Made by a program: the position numbers and the translations under genes
In this document: in pieces, positions 33,081-43,535 of the stretch
How the letters are laid out: each line of letters starts with the position of its first letter
Position numbering within the stretch: the stretch's first letter is position 1
From: Laccaria trichodermophora
Lineage: Eukaryota; Basidiomycota; Agaricomycetes; Agaricales; Hydnangiaceae
Length of the DNA: 64,000 nucleotides
Assembly: GCA_018417955.1 (NCBI GenBank)
Contig: JACTVC010000022.1
Span: forward strand, 930,001 to 994,000
Direction: 5' to 3'
Notes under the pieces: model-generated
Databases searched by the model: none
What the model was told of the DNA's origin: nothing
What the model saw: only the letters and a program-made list of their open reading frames with translations

Positions 33081-33902
33081 ACTGCCATCGGGAGCAGAGA
33101 ATGCGATGGTTGATAAGAGCACCGTTTATCTTGGATCAGAACTATTTGAGGAGACGGAAGAAGTAAGTGCAAGGTCATCCAAAGTGGTCAAATAAGATGA
33201 GCTTGCTTGGAAACCAGATCGGGAGGCTTGCACCGGATATTCGCATCCAATTCGCATCATTCAATCCTCCACTAAGGTCACATGACGCCAATTTTTACGG
33301 AGACATCCAAGTCAAAGGTCAAGCAAGTGCAAGTGGCCGGCCGCCGACGATCCATGGCTGAACAGCTGAAAGGCAGCTTGAGATCCTTGGGCGGAAGTTC
33401 GCATCAACATGATAAGCATCTATTTTGGAACGCCCCAGTCATTGAAGGAACAGGAGAGCCTTGATCATGATGAGGGAGGAAAAGAGGTTGAGCGCGATAT
33501 CCGTTCGGCCAGTATGCCCATTGCCCGAGTTGATCCCATTAGCTCCAAATTCCGAACGTAAGTCCTCTGGTAGACTTGAGAATATCGTTTTGAAGGTACA
33601 CAGAGAACGTTGATGAAACGAGCGCCGAAAAAATGAAACGACGACTGGAGCCGTGGGCGTCCTGGGCTTGATGTGAACCAAAGATCGGAAGAAGGGATAA
33701 CCTAGCGTTTTGATGTTCGCAGCAATGGATGCTTGGGTGGTGGAGGTATTAGGAAGAAAGCTGGGTGAACGGAGGGTGCAATACCGGGGGAACCGGACAC
33801 GTGAGTGCATCAATTGGCTTGTGATTGAAATGCAACTCATTTTAGTCTCTTACATATAACTAGTCTTCTACTAATCCACAACGTTGACCGTTGACTCACA
33901 CA
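33081..33902. other. Intergenic region before the oxidoreductase gene
   Basis: Short ORFs only, including a 133-codon minus-strand frame (33439-33840) without recognisable features. Promoter of the plus-strand gene at 33903. Confidence 0.45.
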
Positions 33903-35574
33903 ATGACGACGACGACAAAATCATCAGACGTCCTGCTGCTCGGCGCAACAGGCTTCACCGGAACACTCATTACTCGCTATCTCTGTGCTCATCCACAGCG
34001 CCATCTTTTCACCTTTGCCATCGGTGCTCGCTCACGGTCGAAGCTCGATGCTCTCGTCCAAAAGCTGGACGTCCCATCTTCTGTCCAACTTGTTCAGGTT
34101 GACGTTACGGACAAGTATCAAGTTGAGGAGGCTGTAAAAAGTACACGCGTTATCATCAACACTGTTGGTCCTTACTGGAAGTGGGGAACGCCCGTCGTTG
34201 CGTGAGTCTCTTCTTCACGGCCGATGATAATACTCTGACGCAGCTCCCCCAGCGCATGTGTCCGAAACGGAGTACACTACGTCGACCTTACAGGTGAAAC
34301 ACCATGGGTGAAATACATCATCAATCGGTATGTCTCTCCTTCCCTCCCTCTAGTCGATGATCTGATTTCCTTATCAGCTACGATTACTACGCAACTAAAA
34401 CCGGCTCCATCATCGTCCCTCAATGCGGGTACGACTCGATCCCATCCGACATCAGCGCCTTCTTAGCCAACAAAACCCTCAAGGCTCACTCTCCCTCACT
34501 CAACCTCGGAACCAGCACAACAGCCCACAAAATCCGTGGCGGCGTTTCCGGAGGCACACTCGCCTCAGCCATGACATCCATCGAGGAAGTTCCACGCTAC
34601 GAGCGCAAGGAAGCATCGCTCCCGCACTCGCTCAGCCCCATTGTCGGCGTGAAACCCTCGCGGCCGCAGGTTTGGTATAACCTTCCGATACCGGGGGCTA
34701 AAGAGATCTATGGCGCATTTTTCTTCATGCAACCTACGAATCGGGCGCTCGTGCAGAGAACGGCCGGGCTCTTGGAGTTGGAAGCCATTATGCATGGAGG
34801 TGCGTCATATTCCTTGGTGGGGTCTACGTAGCTTACTGAGGTTACTAGACCGAAAGGAAGCTCAAATCGAGAGATATGGTGCCAATTTCTCGTACGATGA
34901 ATTCTTAGTGATGCCTTCAAAATTGGTATCCACCATGGTGACGACGGCTTTCGTCATTGGTGTTGGCATGTTGGTTCTCGTCCGGCCCGTGAGTACTCCA
35001 TACACCTCGAACTCTTTTTTGTTGATACAATAATCCGCGTATAGTTTAGGTGGCTGGTGAAGAAATTGATGCCCCAGCCCGGGGAGGGTCCATCTGAAGA
35101 GTGAGTTTACAAAACATCGCCAACAACCTTTCGTTGACTCTATTCAATCACAGACAGATGCAAAATGGATTCATGCAATGCACGAATCTCGCCGTCTCCG
35201 ACTCTTCCCCGCCTGTGCACGTCCAATCTGTCGTGAAAGGGCACGGCGATCCGGGGTACTCCCTCACCGCAGGTACGTCGCTCTATTCTCCTCCTCAACC
35301 ATCTATAAAAATATACTAACCGCGAATCACATCAGTAATGATCTCCGAATCCGCACTATCCACCATCCTCCCTCCACCCTCTCAAACCGAATCACTGAAA
35401 ACTCGAACAGAAGAAACGCAGATCCATAATCTGAGTGTGTTGGCGAGGCAAGGTGGCGTGTTGACGTCTATGACGGCGTTTGGGGATGTGTTGATTAAGA
35501 GGTTGGAGGAGACGGGGAAGTTTGAGTTTTCGAGCTGTGTTGTTGAGGAGGAGGAGGCGAGGAAGGGTGTATAA
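33903..35574 (+). CDS. Saccharopine-dehydrogenase-like oxidoreductase (SCCPDH family)
   Basis: Seven exons (33903-34201, 34253-34327, 34378-34799, 34849-34988, 35045-35100, 35154-35272, 35336-35574) give 449 residues. The N-terminus has a Rossmann NAD(P)-binding start (VLLLGATGFTGTLI) with IGARSRSKLDAL. Then come VIINTVGPYWKWG, ACVRNGVHYVDLTGE and GSIIVPQCGYDSIPSD, the signature order of membrane-associated SCCPDH-like proteins and trans-acting enoyl reductases. A hydrophobic segment (VTTAFVIGVGMLVLV) lies in the second half, and the C-terminal exon holds the conserved GGVLTSMTAFGDVLIKRL region. Lipid-droplet or ER location is typical of the family; the substrate is unknown. Confidence 0.85.
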
Positions 35575-35790
35575 TATACTACTACTAGTATATAGGGTTT
35601 TATAATATATGTGAGAGTTGGTCTTCATACGTAGGTTGAACTGCCTGATCTTGATTAATATATATTATCGTTGTTGGTGTTTGAGGAGGAGTAGGAGTAT
35701 AGCGGGGGAAAGGTGCGGCCAATTGGGAAATTTTGTGAGTGTGCATTGTGCAAGTACTCAAGTACAGTAACGGATGCATCTTTCTAACGA

Positions 35791-35881
35791 TCTTTGTTAG
35801 TATATCGGTTAGTACACGCGCTTGTCATTTCCATGAAAGGTGTTTACGCGCGAAAGCTGGGTTCGACTCCCAGACAGAGAG
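35791..35881 (+). tRNA. tRNA-Asp(GTC) with a 19-nt intron
   Basis: Acceptor stem TCTTTGT with ACAGAGA (one T-G pair) and discriminator G. D stem GTAT/GTAC with GG in the loop. Anticodon stem CGCGC/GCGCG with loop TTGTCA + C; a 19-nt intron lies after position 37. T arm CTGGG-TTCGACT-CCCAG. All invariant bases are present and a T8 terminator follows at about 35902. The mature length would be 72 nt. Confidence 0.85.
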
Positions 35882-36037
35882 CTGGAAAAGTTTTCGTAAA
35901 AGCTTTTTTTTGTATCTCACTCAAGTTTAAATTTTCTGCACAACAATAAGTCAGCAGGCGTACCGCAGCACCTTTTTTTGTGCAGATAATAGTAGTAGTG
36001 GTACCGATGTGCACAAGTAACTACCTTCCAGAAGATT

Positions 36038-36267
36038 CATGGCACACGATCTTGTTGAAGAAACCCACCACACCCATCCAAATACATCCTAACATGCGTC
36101 CCCACTGGACGGTCTACGAGCTCACAATCCACCGGCCTTGCCCAGCTCCATTTTCGCTCGCTAGTAAACAAAGGAAGAAAGAAAGAAATAGTCAGACGAG
36201 CGTTAACGTTGTAGGAAATGAGAAAAAGAAATACCCAAAACTCCTTGAACTCGGGGTGTTGTTCCAA
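36038..36267 (-). pseudogene. Duplicated terminal exons of the Sld7-like gene
   Basis: The minus strand reads HPEFKEFW-VFLF..., then ...CELVDRPVGTHVRMYLDGCGGFLQQDRVP and a stop. These correspond to HHPEFKEFYGFVYRG and PELVDRLVGTHVRMYLDGCGGFLQERVP at the end of the Sld7-like gene. It lacks any upstream exons, has altered splice borders and two extra bases near the stop. Confidence 0.75.
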
Positions 36268-36303
36268 AGTTGTCTTATACCAAGAAGTGCTTATCTTGTT
36301 GTA

Positions 36304-36392
36304 TCTCTGTTAGTATATCGCTTAGTACACGCGCCTGTGCATGTCTCCACAATTGATGGCGCGAAAGCTGGGTTCGACTCCCAGACAGAGAG
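36304..36392 (+). pseudogene. tRNA-Asp-like copy with GTG anticodon, probably non-functional
   Basis: A near copy of the tRNA-Asp gene with a perfect acceptor stem (TCTCTGT/ACAGAGA) and the same T arm. The anticodon loop reads CTGTGC before the intron-like insert, which puts GTG (His) at 34-36 on an Asp body. The D-loop GG has become GC. It lies in the second unit of the local duplication. Confidence 0.6.
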
Positions 36393-36535
36393 TTCGGGCA
36401 GAGCATTTCGCGAACTTCTTTTTGCAAAAACTTGTATGTATCTCAAGTTTTTCGCGCAGCAAGTGTAGGGCATCCACGGCGCCTTTACGCAGAACCATCG
36501 TATTGTAGTGGTGACATCAATGCAAGTAACTGCAG

Positions 36536-38090
36536 TCATGGTACACGCTCTTGAAGAAACCCACCACACCCATCCAAATACATCCTAACATGCGTACCCA
36601 CCAAACGATCAACGAGCTCAGGATCTACCGTGCCCAGCTTCATTTTCGCTCGCTGTTTTTTCCCAAAGTCAGACGAGGGTTGTAGAGATGGGAAAAGAAA
36701 GAAAGTAACGTACCAAAGCATATCCAACACCTCTATACACAAACCCATAAAACTCCTTGAACTCGGGGTGGTGTTTATCGATTGGGGGGTTGTTGGCTCG
36801 TGTTGGGTCTTTTGTGCGTGCTAGGTAGGCTATCGTTGCTTTTTTGATGAGCTAATGGGATTGTTAGTTCTCAGTTCTCAGTTGGAAGGAGTGGGGAGGG
36901 GAAAGAAAGGCATACATTCTTATTCGCCCTCTCCGAAGTAGCCGCTGCATCTTCGTTATGTAGGCTGTCTTTATCTTCCGCCTTTTTCTTCCCCTTGGAC
37001 TTGTTCTCAACACACGGTACTTCTTCCACGTCCCCGAACACGTCTGCCCTTTCTTTTCCCTTGCTCGTGGAGTGCTTGATAGGTAACTCTGGGATCTTGA
37101 ATAACTGCCCCGTCTCACCACCACCACCAAGGCGGACCCCGCTTCCAAGATCAGCGACGCTACCCACCCTCATCAATTTCTGTCGTTTGGGTGCTGTGCC
37201 TCCGGGGACATTTCCACTCGCCACGCGCTTGAGCTCTCGACTCGTAGAAGACGAAGACGAGCCCACCAACGAAAGACTCCCCGATTTCTTGAGGTCGCGT
37301 CCGAAGGATATGGGTGGCTTGCGCGGTATAGGGTCGTCTGGGCGCGGTAAGCGGAGATGGTGCTGGACAGGTGGGTGGGGCGTCAGACGTCCGACATTTA
37401 GTTGAATTGTGCGGGTGGTGTTGGGTGTCAATAGAGTTTGGGGTTGGAGTGAGGCGTATATGATGATTTGGGTCGTTTCGGGGCCGTCTTTTGTGCATAG
37501 GGATGTTAGTAGTGGATGAGAAAGGAAGAGGGGAGGCGGCTTACTGCTGTCCCCTAGAGCGACTTTGATGCCTATTTCTGATTTGGTGGTGGGTGCGGGG
37601 AAGGGGGAGAGGCAGAATGTGTTTTCTAGGTATATTCGTGTGAGTGTTGCGTGCAGGTGTATGTCCCTGTCGTCATCATCGTCAGTCAAATTCTTTCGTT
37701 CCTCATACTTATACAAGGAGAAGACACTCACAGCTCGATACCACCACTTTCGTCGATATACACGTCACGAAGATGCACGACACCCATGAACCGTAGAGTC
37801 GGACGACCACGCATACTTTCCAGAGCTAGCGCTAGCGGGTTCTGTAGGAGGTTGAAGGTATGGTGCTTTGAGGGTGTGTCGTCGAGCTTTGCGGCGAAGG
37901 TTAGTCCGTCGAGGAGGAGGTGAGAATCGGGTAGGGATAGCGCTCCGCGGTATAAGAGACGATATGAAGGAGAGCTGGAGGGCTGAGATGAGGGCGTGCC
38001 CTGTGTGTTGTGTGTTAGTGGTCGGGGTGGTGTGGGGGATGTGATGGAGATGGCGGGGAATGGATGCGTCGTTAGTGTCGTTTGCAACAT
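36536..38090 (-). CDS. Sld7-like DNA replication regulator (tentative)
   Basis: Exons 38090-37732, 37666-36916, 36851-36714 and 36652-36536 give 454 residues. The N-terminal half has LLDGLTFAAKLDD, LALALESMRGRPTLRFMG, VYIDESGGIEL and HATLTRIYLENTFCLSP. A Ser/Lys-rich linker follows with SRELKRVASG and several basic clusters. The C-terminal part reads ANKNLIKKATIAYLAR, HPEFKEFYGFVYRGVGYAL and VDRLVGTHVRMYLDG. This C-terminal pattern resembles the Sld7 C-terminal domain of fungi; Sld7 binds Sld3 at replication origins. The match is from memory of the pattern, so it is only moderately sure. Its last exons have been duplicated downstream. Confidence 0.55.
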
Positions 38091-38304
38091 TCCTGACGTG
38101 ATTTGTGGTTTGTGGGACGTTCCTCGTCACCTGCTCGTTGTGGGCGGCGTCCCTCATGCAAACTTGTTGATTGTCATGAGGAGACGCGTTGTTGTGGTTT
38201 GTTGATTGGAGCCAAGACTCACGCGACTCGAATCGTCCTTTTTTCTGTTTCCAGAATAAACGCTGAGATAGCAGTATACTTCTAGGTCCTTGTGCGACGC
38301 AGAC

Positions 38305-38380
38305 CCACGACGCTAGCCTGTGCTTTTTAAAAATTTCGACCCATTTCTCTTCGGGTAAGAGGTGATTGATTGATCGAGGA
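38305..38380 (+). repeat. Copy of the Hsp20 upstream region
   Basis: CGCTAGCCTGTGCTTT, AAATTTCGACCCATTTCTC and TTGATTGA occur here in the same order and spacing as at 42273-42345, upstream of the Hsp20 gene. The heat-shock element in this copy is degraded: TTTTTAAAAATTTC in place of TTTCTAGAAATTTC. Confidence 0.75.
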
Positions 38381-39399
38381 CCTGTCACCAGATAGATATT
38401 CAACCACTATACATATCCAGGAATTACATTGATGATGAGGTACAGTCAAAAAATTTCGCCTTCCATCAGGATTAGTTCTGAAGGATACGTCCAAATTTCT
38501 TGACGACTCGAACAGCGGGGAGGGGGTGTCTATTCAAGGCTAGCTTGCGCCTTCAAGTTCACGTTCTGCCCTTCTTTGCACAAACCGAACGCAACCAGGG
38601 CTGGATGGGCATCAGCAAGTTAACAATTTACTTTCCGGCTTTTAGCTGCTTTTTAGCTTGCAACCAGCTGAAAAGTGTAAAAGCCGGAAAGCTAATCTAC
38701 TGAAAATATGACATCCTAGCAGATCTCAAGAAACACTTAGATTACAAAAAAACTATGATACTAATATACCTCAAACCCCATCCACCACTCAGACCTATCT
38801 TCCCCTCAGATTCTCAGCAACAAACGGCCTGAGCTGTCAAGTCATTGAGTGGCACACAACATGAGAGAGGGAAGGAGAACTCTGTACCGGCAGTCCATGG
38901 ATGGAATAGGTCATGCTACAGCATTGAGAAGTGGCGTCGTCTCTGGCAGCATACAGAGTCTGAGGATGTTGCAGAAGTTGACGAAGGGGTGGTGATGGTA
39001 AGAAGCAAGAGACGGACCGTGACGACGTGGCGGTTGATGGCAGCACCACGTGAGTTGATTATTTGATCAATACAGCCAAACACCTCCACGTCACATTCTT
39101 CTCTTCAACTCTCATCTACCAGCCTTCCCCTCTACCCCGCTTGGTCTGCTGCATGTACCATGCGGGTGCTGCTGCATTTACTGAAATCATAGCGTGCAGT
39201 CACATCGTGTTTTGGACACTTGTTGATGATGGATTGCGACGGGTTCAGGAGGCAATCTGGTGTGTCATTCCACATTCTTGAATTTTCCTCTAATAAAATT
39301 TCCTCTGACAGATTCTCTATGCATCTCTCCAAGCTAGGTAGATTTCCATGAAGTTGGGTAGACTATGTAGTTCAGTAAATTTGCACTTTAGTTGCTAGT

Positions 39400-39600
39400 T
39401 TTGCCCTGATTGCTCTTTTCCGTGACTTTTCCAACTTTTTCGTTTGCTTGCCAATAGCTGCTTTTCACAAAATTTGGCCTGGCTTTTTAACTTGTGGCTT
39501 TTCCGCCTTTTTTGACTTGTAGTGACTTGCACAAGTCGAAAAAAGTAAAATGTGAAAGTCCTGATGGGGATGCGCAGTGTCTGTGACCTTGCCGCGAGTA
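39400..39600 (-). repeat. Dispersed GCTTTT/AAAAGC-rich repeat, copy 1
   Basis: Read on the minus strand it contains ACTTTCACATTTTACTTTTT, GACTTGT, AAAAAGCCAGGC and AGCAGCTATT. The plus strand at 49740-49960 has the same series (ACTTTCACGTTTTACTTTTT, TACTTGT, AAAAAGCCAGGC, AGCAACTATT). Ends are not clear enough to define an element type. Confidence 0.6.
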
Positions 39601-39672
39601 GAAGTGAAGTAAGGGCTAGACAAATACAAGTAGAGTCCGTCCAGCAAATTCCACGATTATATAGCATGCGGT

Positions 39673-41617
39673 TTAATTCAGAATACAAGAGAGGATAATA
39701 TCAACTGCTGGATCAAGCACCACACCCAATTTTTCGGCGCGAAAGTCGGAGGGAGCCAGGTGGTCATCACCACTTGGCCTATCATCCACAACGCATGCAA
39801 GTGGAAGTTGTTCTATAACCGACTCCGCACTAGGACGTTCTTGAGGTTCTTGTTTCCAACACATCTCGATTACATTCCAAATTTCGTCAGACAAGAGGCT
39901 TGCGTCGGGTGGGCGAAGTGGCCGAGAGCCTTCAAGCACTTTCTTCACGACCATACCGTCGCCGTTCTTGTGGAAAGGAACATGTCCCGTGTAAACCTTC
40001 ATAGGTTGATGATCAGTGCCTTCCACAATACGGTCTTTGAGATGCCGACAACACTTACCTCATAACAGACGCATGCGAAAGCATAAATATCACAGGCTGG
40101 CGTCGCCTTGGTCAATTCCTCAGAAATTAACTCTGGTGCCTGCCATCGCAAGGTCCCACTATGATTTTTGGTAGTCTGAATCGAAGTCCAACGAAGAATA
40201 TCTTCGTCAACAAGGTTGGCCAATCCGAAGTCGGCGAGACAGGCGCGTCCATTACGATTCACAAGTACATTCAGCTGGAAGGAACCGATTATTAGTAAAC
40301 GTCAAACGACTGCTGATGAAAAAGGTCTTACACCTTTGAGATCCCCGTGTATGACTTGATTCTCATGGAGGAATTGAATCCCTGCTATGATATCCCATAT
40401 CTAACAAAGTGGTCACTCAGTTATTACATAAAAACCAAGAAGAATTGAGGTCTTACCAGAAGTAGACGGTTCGCGTGGGGATGCCTCCTGAGATACTCAG
40501 TTACGTTTCCATTTTCCATCCATGGAGATACGAAGGAGATTCTTCCACGTGAATCTCCTAGATGATAAATTCCGTAGAAAGGGAGGATGTTTGGATGCGA
40601 CAGATGTCCCCAAAGTAGGGCCTCTTTAGAAACAGCCTTGTGATGTAAGAAAATTAGAATCATTGAAGGCATCAATCAAGCTTACTTTGAGTAGTTGCTC
40701 AGTTTGCGTCTTCCGATCTACTCTGATAACTTTCAAGCAAATGGCCTGCCAGTGGTTGCGGAAACGACCTTTACATATCTCGCCAAAGTGTCCCGAGGCC
40801 AACACGTCATGGTTCCATTCGAGATCCGTTATAGTCAGGCATTCAGGATATAACTTCGATGATTTCGAAAGTCGCAAAAGGGCTTTTAGAATATCGTTCC
40901 TTGGCAAAGAAACTAGCTTCGAACAATCAAGCAGCTTGGAGGTGATGAGATTCGTGATACTGAGCAGTCGACATGACGTACCGTTTGCAGAAAATTCACC
41001 ATCTTCTGAGCGCTATCGCCCACTAACCTGAGCAGAGACCTATAACATGACCTGTCTGTGATAATTCGAGCCATATTTTCACCAACGTCTTTGAGAAACG
41101 TTTGAGAAATGGTCAAATCCAAATGATGCGTTTCGCCGATTTGATGGGCGTTCACAAAAACGAGAATGCTTTCGAGGTGATTCGTGACAACATTTACACC
41201 TTGTATCATAGTCTTGTCTGCAGAGTTTTCGACTTTCTTTCGCAAACCAGGTCCCCAGAGTCCGAGAAGAATCCGAAGACGTTGTTTAGCCCACTGTAGC
41301 CGGGTATAATCCACGAGCGCTTCGTTGATCTCCATTCTGCTCGAAACCTGTAACAGATATGAAACAATTCGGTGTAACATCAAATCCTCTGGGCAAGTCG
41401 ACCGAACAAATACTGGCCACGGGAGGTCATCCCACTTGATAAACCCGATGGTTGGCAACTGGGCCCACTTTTTTTGATGAATCTTCTCGAGAAGCGAAAT
41501 GCGGGACTTGGACAGGTCCATCTCATCAAGTCGATATAGTTGTTCTTGAATGCTTTCGGAATGAAGGACAGAGTCGTTTGGGAATGGCGGAAGATCAACA
41601 GATATGGGCTTGGTCAT
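39673..41617 (-). CDS. TKL-like protein kinase with agaricomycete-type N-terminal region
   Basis: Exons 41617-40982, 40934-40686, 40636-40457, 40400-40332, 40274-40059 and 39996-39673, all phase 0, give 557 residues. The first ~250 residues are helical and without known fold. The kinase domain follows: glycine loop GHFGEICKG (~259-267), LKV lysine in strand 3, SKEALLWGHLSHPNILPFYG, catalytic loop HGDLKGLN (~373-380), DFG (~393-395), GTLRWQAPE, DIYAFACVCYE and RPSAESVIEQL. Arg of HRD is Gly here, a variant frequent in this fungal group. Such kinases are expanded in mushrooms and mostly uncharacterised; signalling role inferred. Confidence 0.85.
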
Positions 41618-41672
41618 CCATGGGCTGTCGCAGTAAATGTGGCCGAAGCAATAGGCTGCGAAAGTGAGGACT

Positions 41673-42140
41673 TCAGGAAAGAAAGAAACTTCTTTGTTGA
41701 GGATACGAACCACTTAAATCCCAGTTCTGGGAACCCTGTCTCGCCTGCTTTCTCTTTGGGTCATCCTCCCCTCTTCCCCATCTCTTCCTCTTCCTGCCCC
41801 TCTCCTCTTTCTCATCGTCGGCCTCATCTGTGCTGTAATCGCCTCCGTCAGACCCCCCATAATCTAAGGGCTTTCCATTGATAAAGAGGTCTTGAAGATA
41901 TGAAGCATGCGTACTGATGTGGTTTATATTCACGTTATGGTCCCTCGACCTCCACAGCATGGATGCCCTGTTCAACGATTTAGAATAACTCGTCGAATAC
42001 ATGCTCAGAACCAACGTACCCTGTGCTTTCCATTCGAGATGCAGCCCTCGTTTGTCGATTGTCGAGGTGGACCTAGTCGTACTTCTCTTGAATAATCCTA
42101 ACGATTTGAAGGTGTCGATGAGCACAGGTTTTCCTGGCAT
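41673..42140 (-). CDS. Uncertain ORF upstream of the kinase gene
   Basis: An ATG-started frame of 155 residues (PGKPVLIDTFKSLGLF, ASMLWRSRDHN, then an acidic-basic stretch DDEKEERGRKRKRW). It ends 56 bases before the kinase ATG in a different frame. No splice join to the kinase gene works. It may be a small separate gene, a mis-spliced leader or chance. Confidence 0.3.
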   Translation of the reverse strand: MPGKPVLIDTFKSLGLFKRSTTRSTSTIDKRGLHLEWKAQGTLVLSMYSTSYSKSLNRASMLWRSRDHNVNINHISTHASYLQDLFINGKPLDYGGSDGGDYSTDEADDEKEERGRKRKRWGRGEDDPKRKQARQGSQNWDLSGSYPQQRSFFLS

Positions 42141-42292
42141 GGGCGCTTCCTGGCAGACTGCAGGCAAGGCGAAATTCCCATGCTCGTAGGCTCGACTCAA
42201 ATCATCCTCTTGTTTTCAACGTCGAAGATGGTGACGGCAGCAAGATGAACGCGACGAAAGATCTTGGCCGATCCACGATGCTAGCCTGTGCT

Positions 42293-42305
42293 TTCTAGAA
42301 ATTTC
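42293..42305 (+). promoter_or_regulatory. Heat-shock element 1
   Basis: TTCTAGAAATTTC is a perfect three-unit TTCnnGAAnnTTC array, the binding site of a heat-shock factor trimer. It lies about 250 bases before the Hsp20 start codon. Confidence 0.85.
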
Positions 42306-42358
42306 GACCCATTTCTCTGTAGGTTGATCGTTGGTTGATTGAGGAAATATTTAATTAT

Positions 42359-42371
42359 TTCCAGAATTTTC
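42359..42371 (+). promoter_or_regulatory. Heat-shock element 2
   Basis: TTCCAGAATTTTC is a second perfect TTCnnGAAnnTTC array, 66 bases after the first. A two-unit GAAATTTC follows near 42438. Together they mark a strongly heat-inducible promoter. Confidence 0.85.
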
Positions 42372-42487
42372 GTCGACGTTCTCACCGTCTTCAGAGAATC
42401 AGAGGTCTTCAGATGAGCTCCACCGGCCCCACGCCTCGAAATTTCCCGTACTTTCAAACATTGCGTAACATGTCTCAGCCCAGGGGG

Positions 42488-42494
42488 TATAAAA
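42488..42494 (+). promoter_or_regulatory. TATA box of the Hsp20 gene
   Basis: TATAAAA sits 68 bases before the Hsp20 ATG and downstream of the heat-shock elements. Confidence 0.8.
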
Positions 42495-42555
42495 TGCCTT
42501 TACCTCCGCCGTCGCCCTCCCCAGTTTTCAATTCATCGGCTCTCACTTCACTGTA

Positions 42556-43149
42556 ATGTCAGTCTTCCATTACGAACCCTTTTACGACTTCGACCGCTTC
42601 CTCGAGGACGCATTCGTCCCACGCGCTTGGACCGGTGCAGAGCAGCAGCCAGTTCAGAGGCGTCTCGGGGGTACCGACACCACCACCGCCGATGGGGCCG
42701 TCCGCGCCTTGAAACCGAGGTTCGTTCCACCTGCTTCCTGCTTCCTCACTGTGCAATTGCTGACCACCTTTACAGGATGGATTTACACGAGGACAAAGAG
42801 AAAAACCTCGTCACCGCTACCTTTGAGCTCCCAGGCATGAAGAAAGAAGACATCCATCTCGAGATTCAGAATGGACGCTTGTCCGTTTCTGCTGAGAGCA
42901 AGATTAACAAGGATTATGAGGAGGGCGGGTATGCGGTTCGTGAGCGCCGCTATGGGAAGTTTTCGAGGACCCTTCAGCTTCCTCAGGGTGTCAAGGTATT
43001 TGATATATCTGGTTGCACTAATTGTGTGTGGATTGACTTGGATTTTGTAGGACGATGGAATTAAAGCGTCTATGGATAATGGTCTTTTGACCATTACGTT
43101 CCCCAAGACAGCTGAAAATCTTGCACCCAAGAAGATTACTATTTCTTAA
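42556..43149 (+). CDS. Small heat-shock protein, Hsp20/alpha-crystallin family
   Basis: Exons 42556-42719, 42776-42995 and 43051-43149 give 160 residues, a usual length. A short N-terminal arm (YEPFYDFDRFLEDAF) is followed by the alpha-crystallin domain: MDLHEDKEKNLVTATFELPGMKKEDI, GRLSVSAE, YAVRERRYGKFSRTLQLP, and the closing GLLTITFPK motif. The tail ends KKITIS with the I-x-I motif that docks neighbouring subunits. ATP-independent holdase in cytosol (known for the family). Two perfect heat-shock elements and a TATA box precede it. Confidence 0.95.
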
Positions 43150-43535
43150 ATTTCTCTCGATAAAATGACTCGGGTTACAAGTTCCTCGTTCCAATCCAAT
43201 CCAACTGTATAATGTATCATAGTCTTGTATTCATCGTAACAACTTCAATTTTACTTGTGTACGATAAGATTAGATGACTATTGCCACCGCTCGATGTGAT
43301 CGATGTTCGAATGTGATTTCCCAGGACGCTGGGAGTTGTGTCGATCTTCCACAGCAGCACAGCTGGGTCTGTGTGCGACAGCGTGTGTGTGCACACAGCA
43401 ATGCTTCAATCTATCGCTTGATTCCTACTCTTATCCTTACTGCGGTGTACAATGTGGGTCGCCTTTGCACACTATCGTCGAAAAGAAAACGCTGAACCTC
43501 TTTCAACCAGATACTACAAAGGCGCCTCCATACGG
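43150..43535. other. Intergenic region
   Basis: 3' region of Hsp20 and promoter of the proline-rich gene. Nothing else seen. Confidence 0.5.

Larger units (their letters stand above)
35791..36800. repeat. Tandem duplication carrying tRNA-Asp and the 3' exons of the Sld7-like gene
   Basis: Two units of about 0.5 kb (tRNA starts at 35791 and 36304). Each contains a tRNA-Asp-like gene, then GCAAGTAACTnCCTTC or similar, then AAGAAACCCACCACACCCAT, CATTTTCGCTCGCT and AACTCCTTGAACTCGGGGTG. The copied part of the protein gene covers its last exon and the end of the one before it. Confidence 0.85.
38091..39672. other. Intergenic region with dispersed repeats
   Basis: Holds the promoter of the Sld7-like gene, a copy of part of the Hsp20 promoter (38305-38380) and GCTTTT-rich repeat DNA (38620-38710 and 39400-39600). 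No gene supported. Confidence 0.5.
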
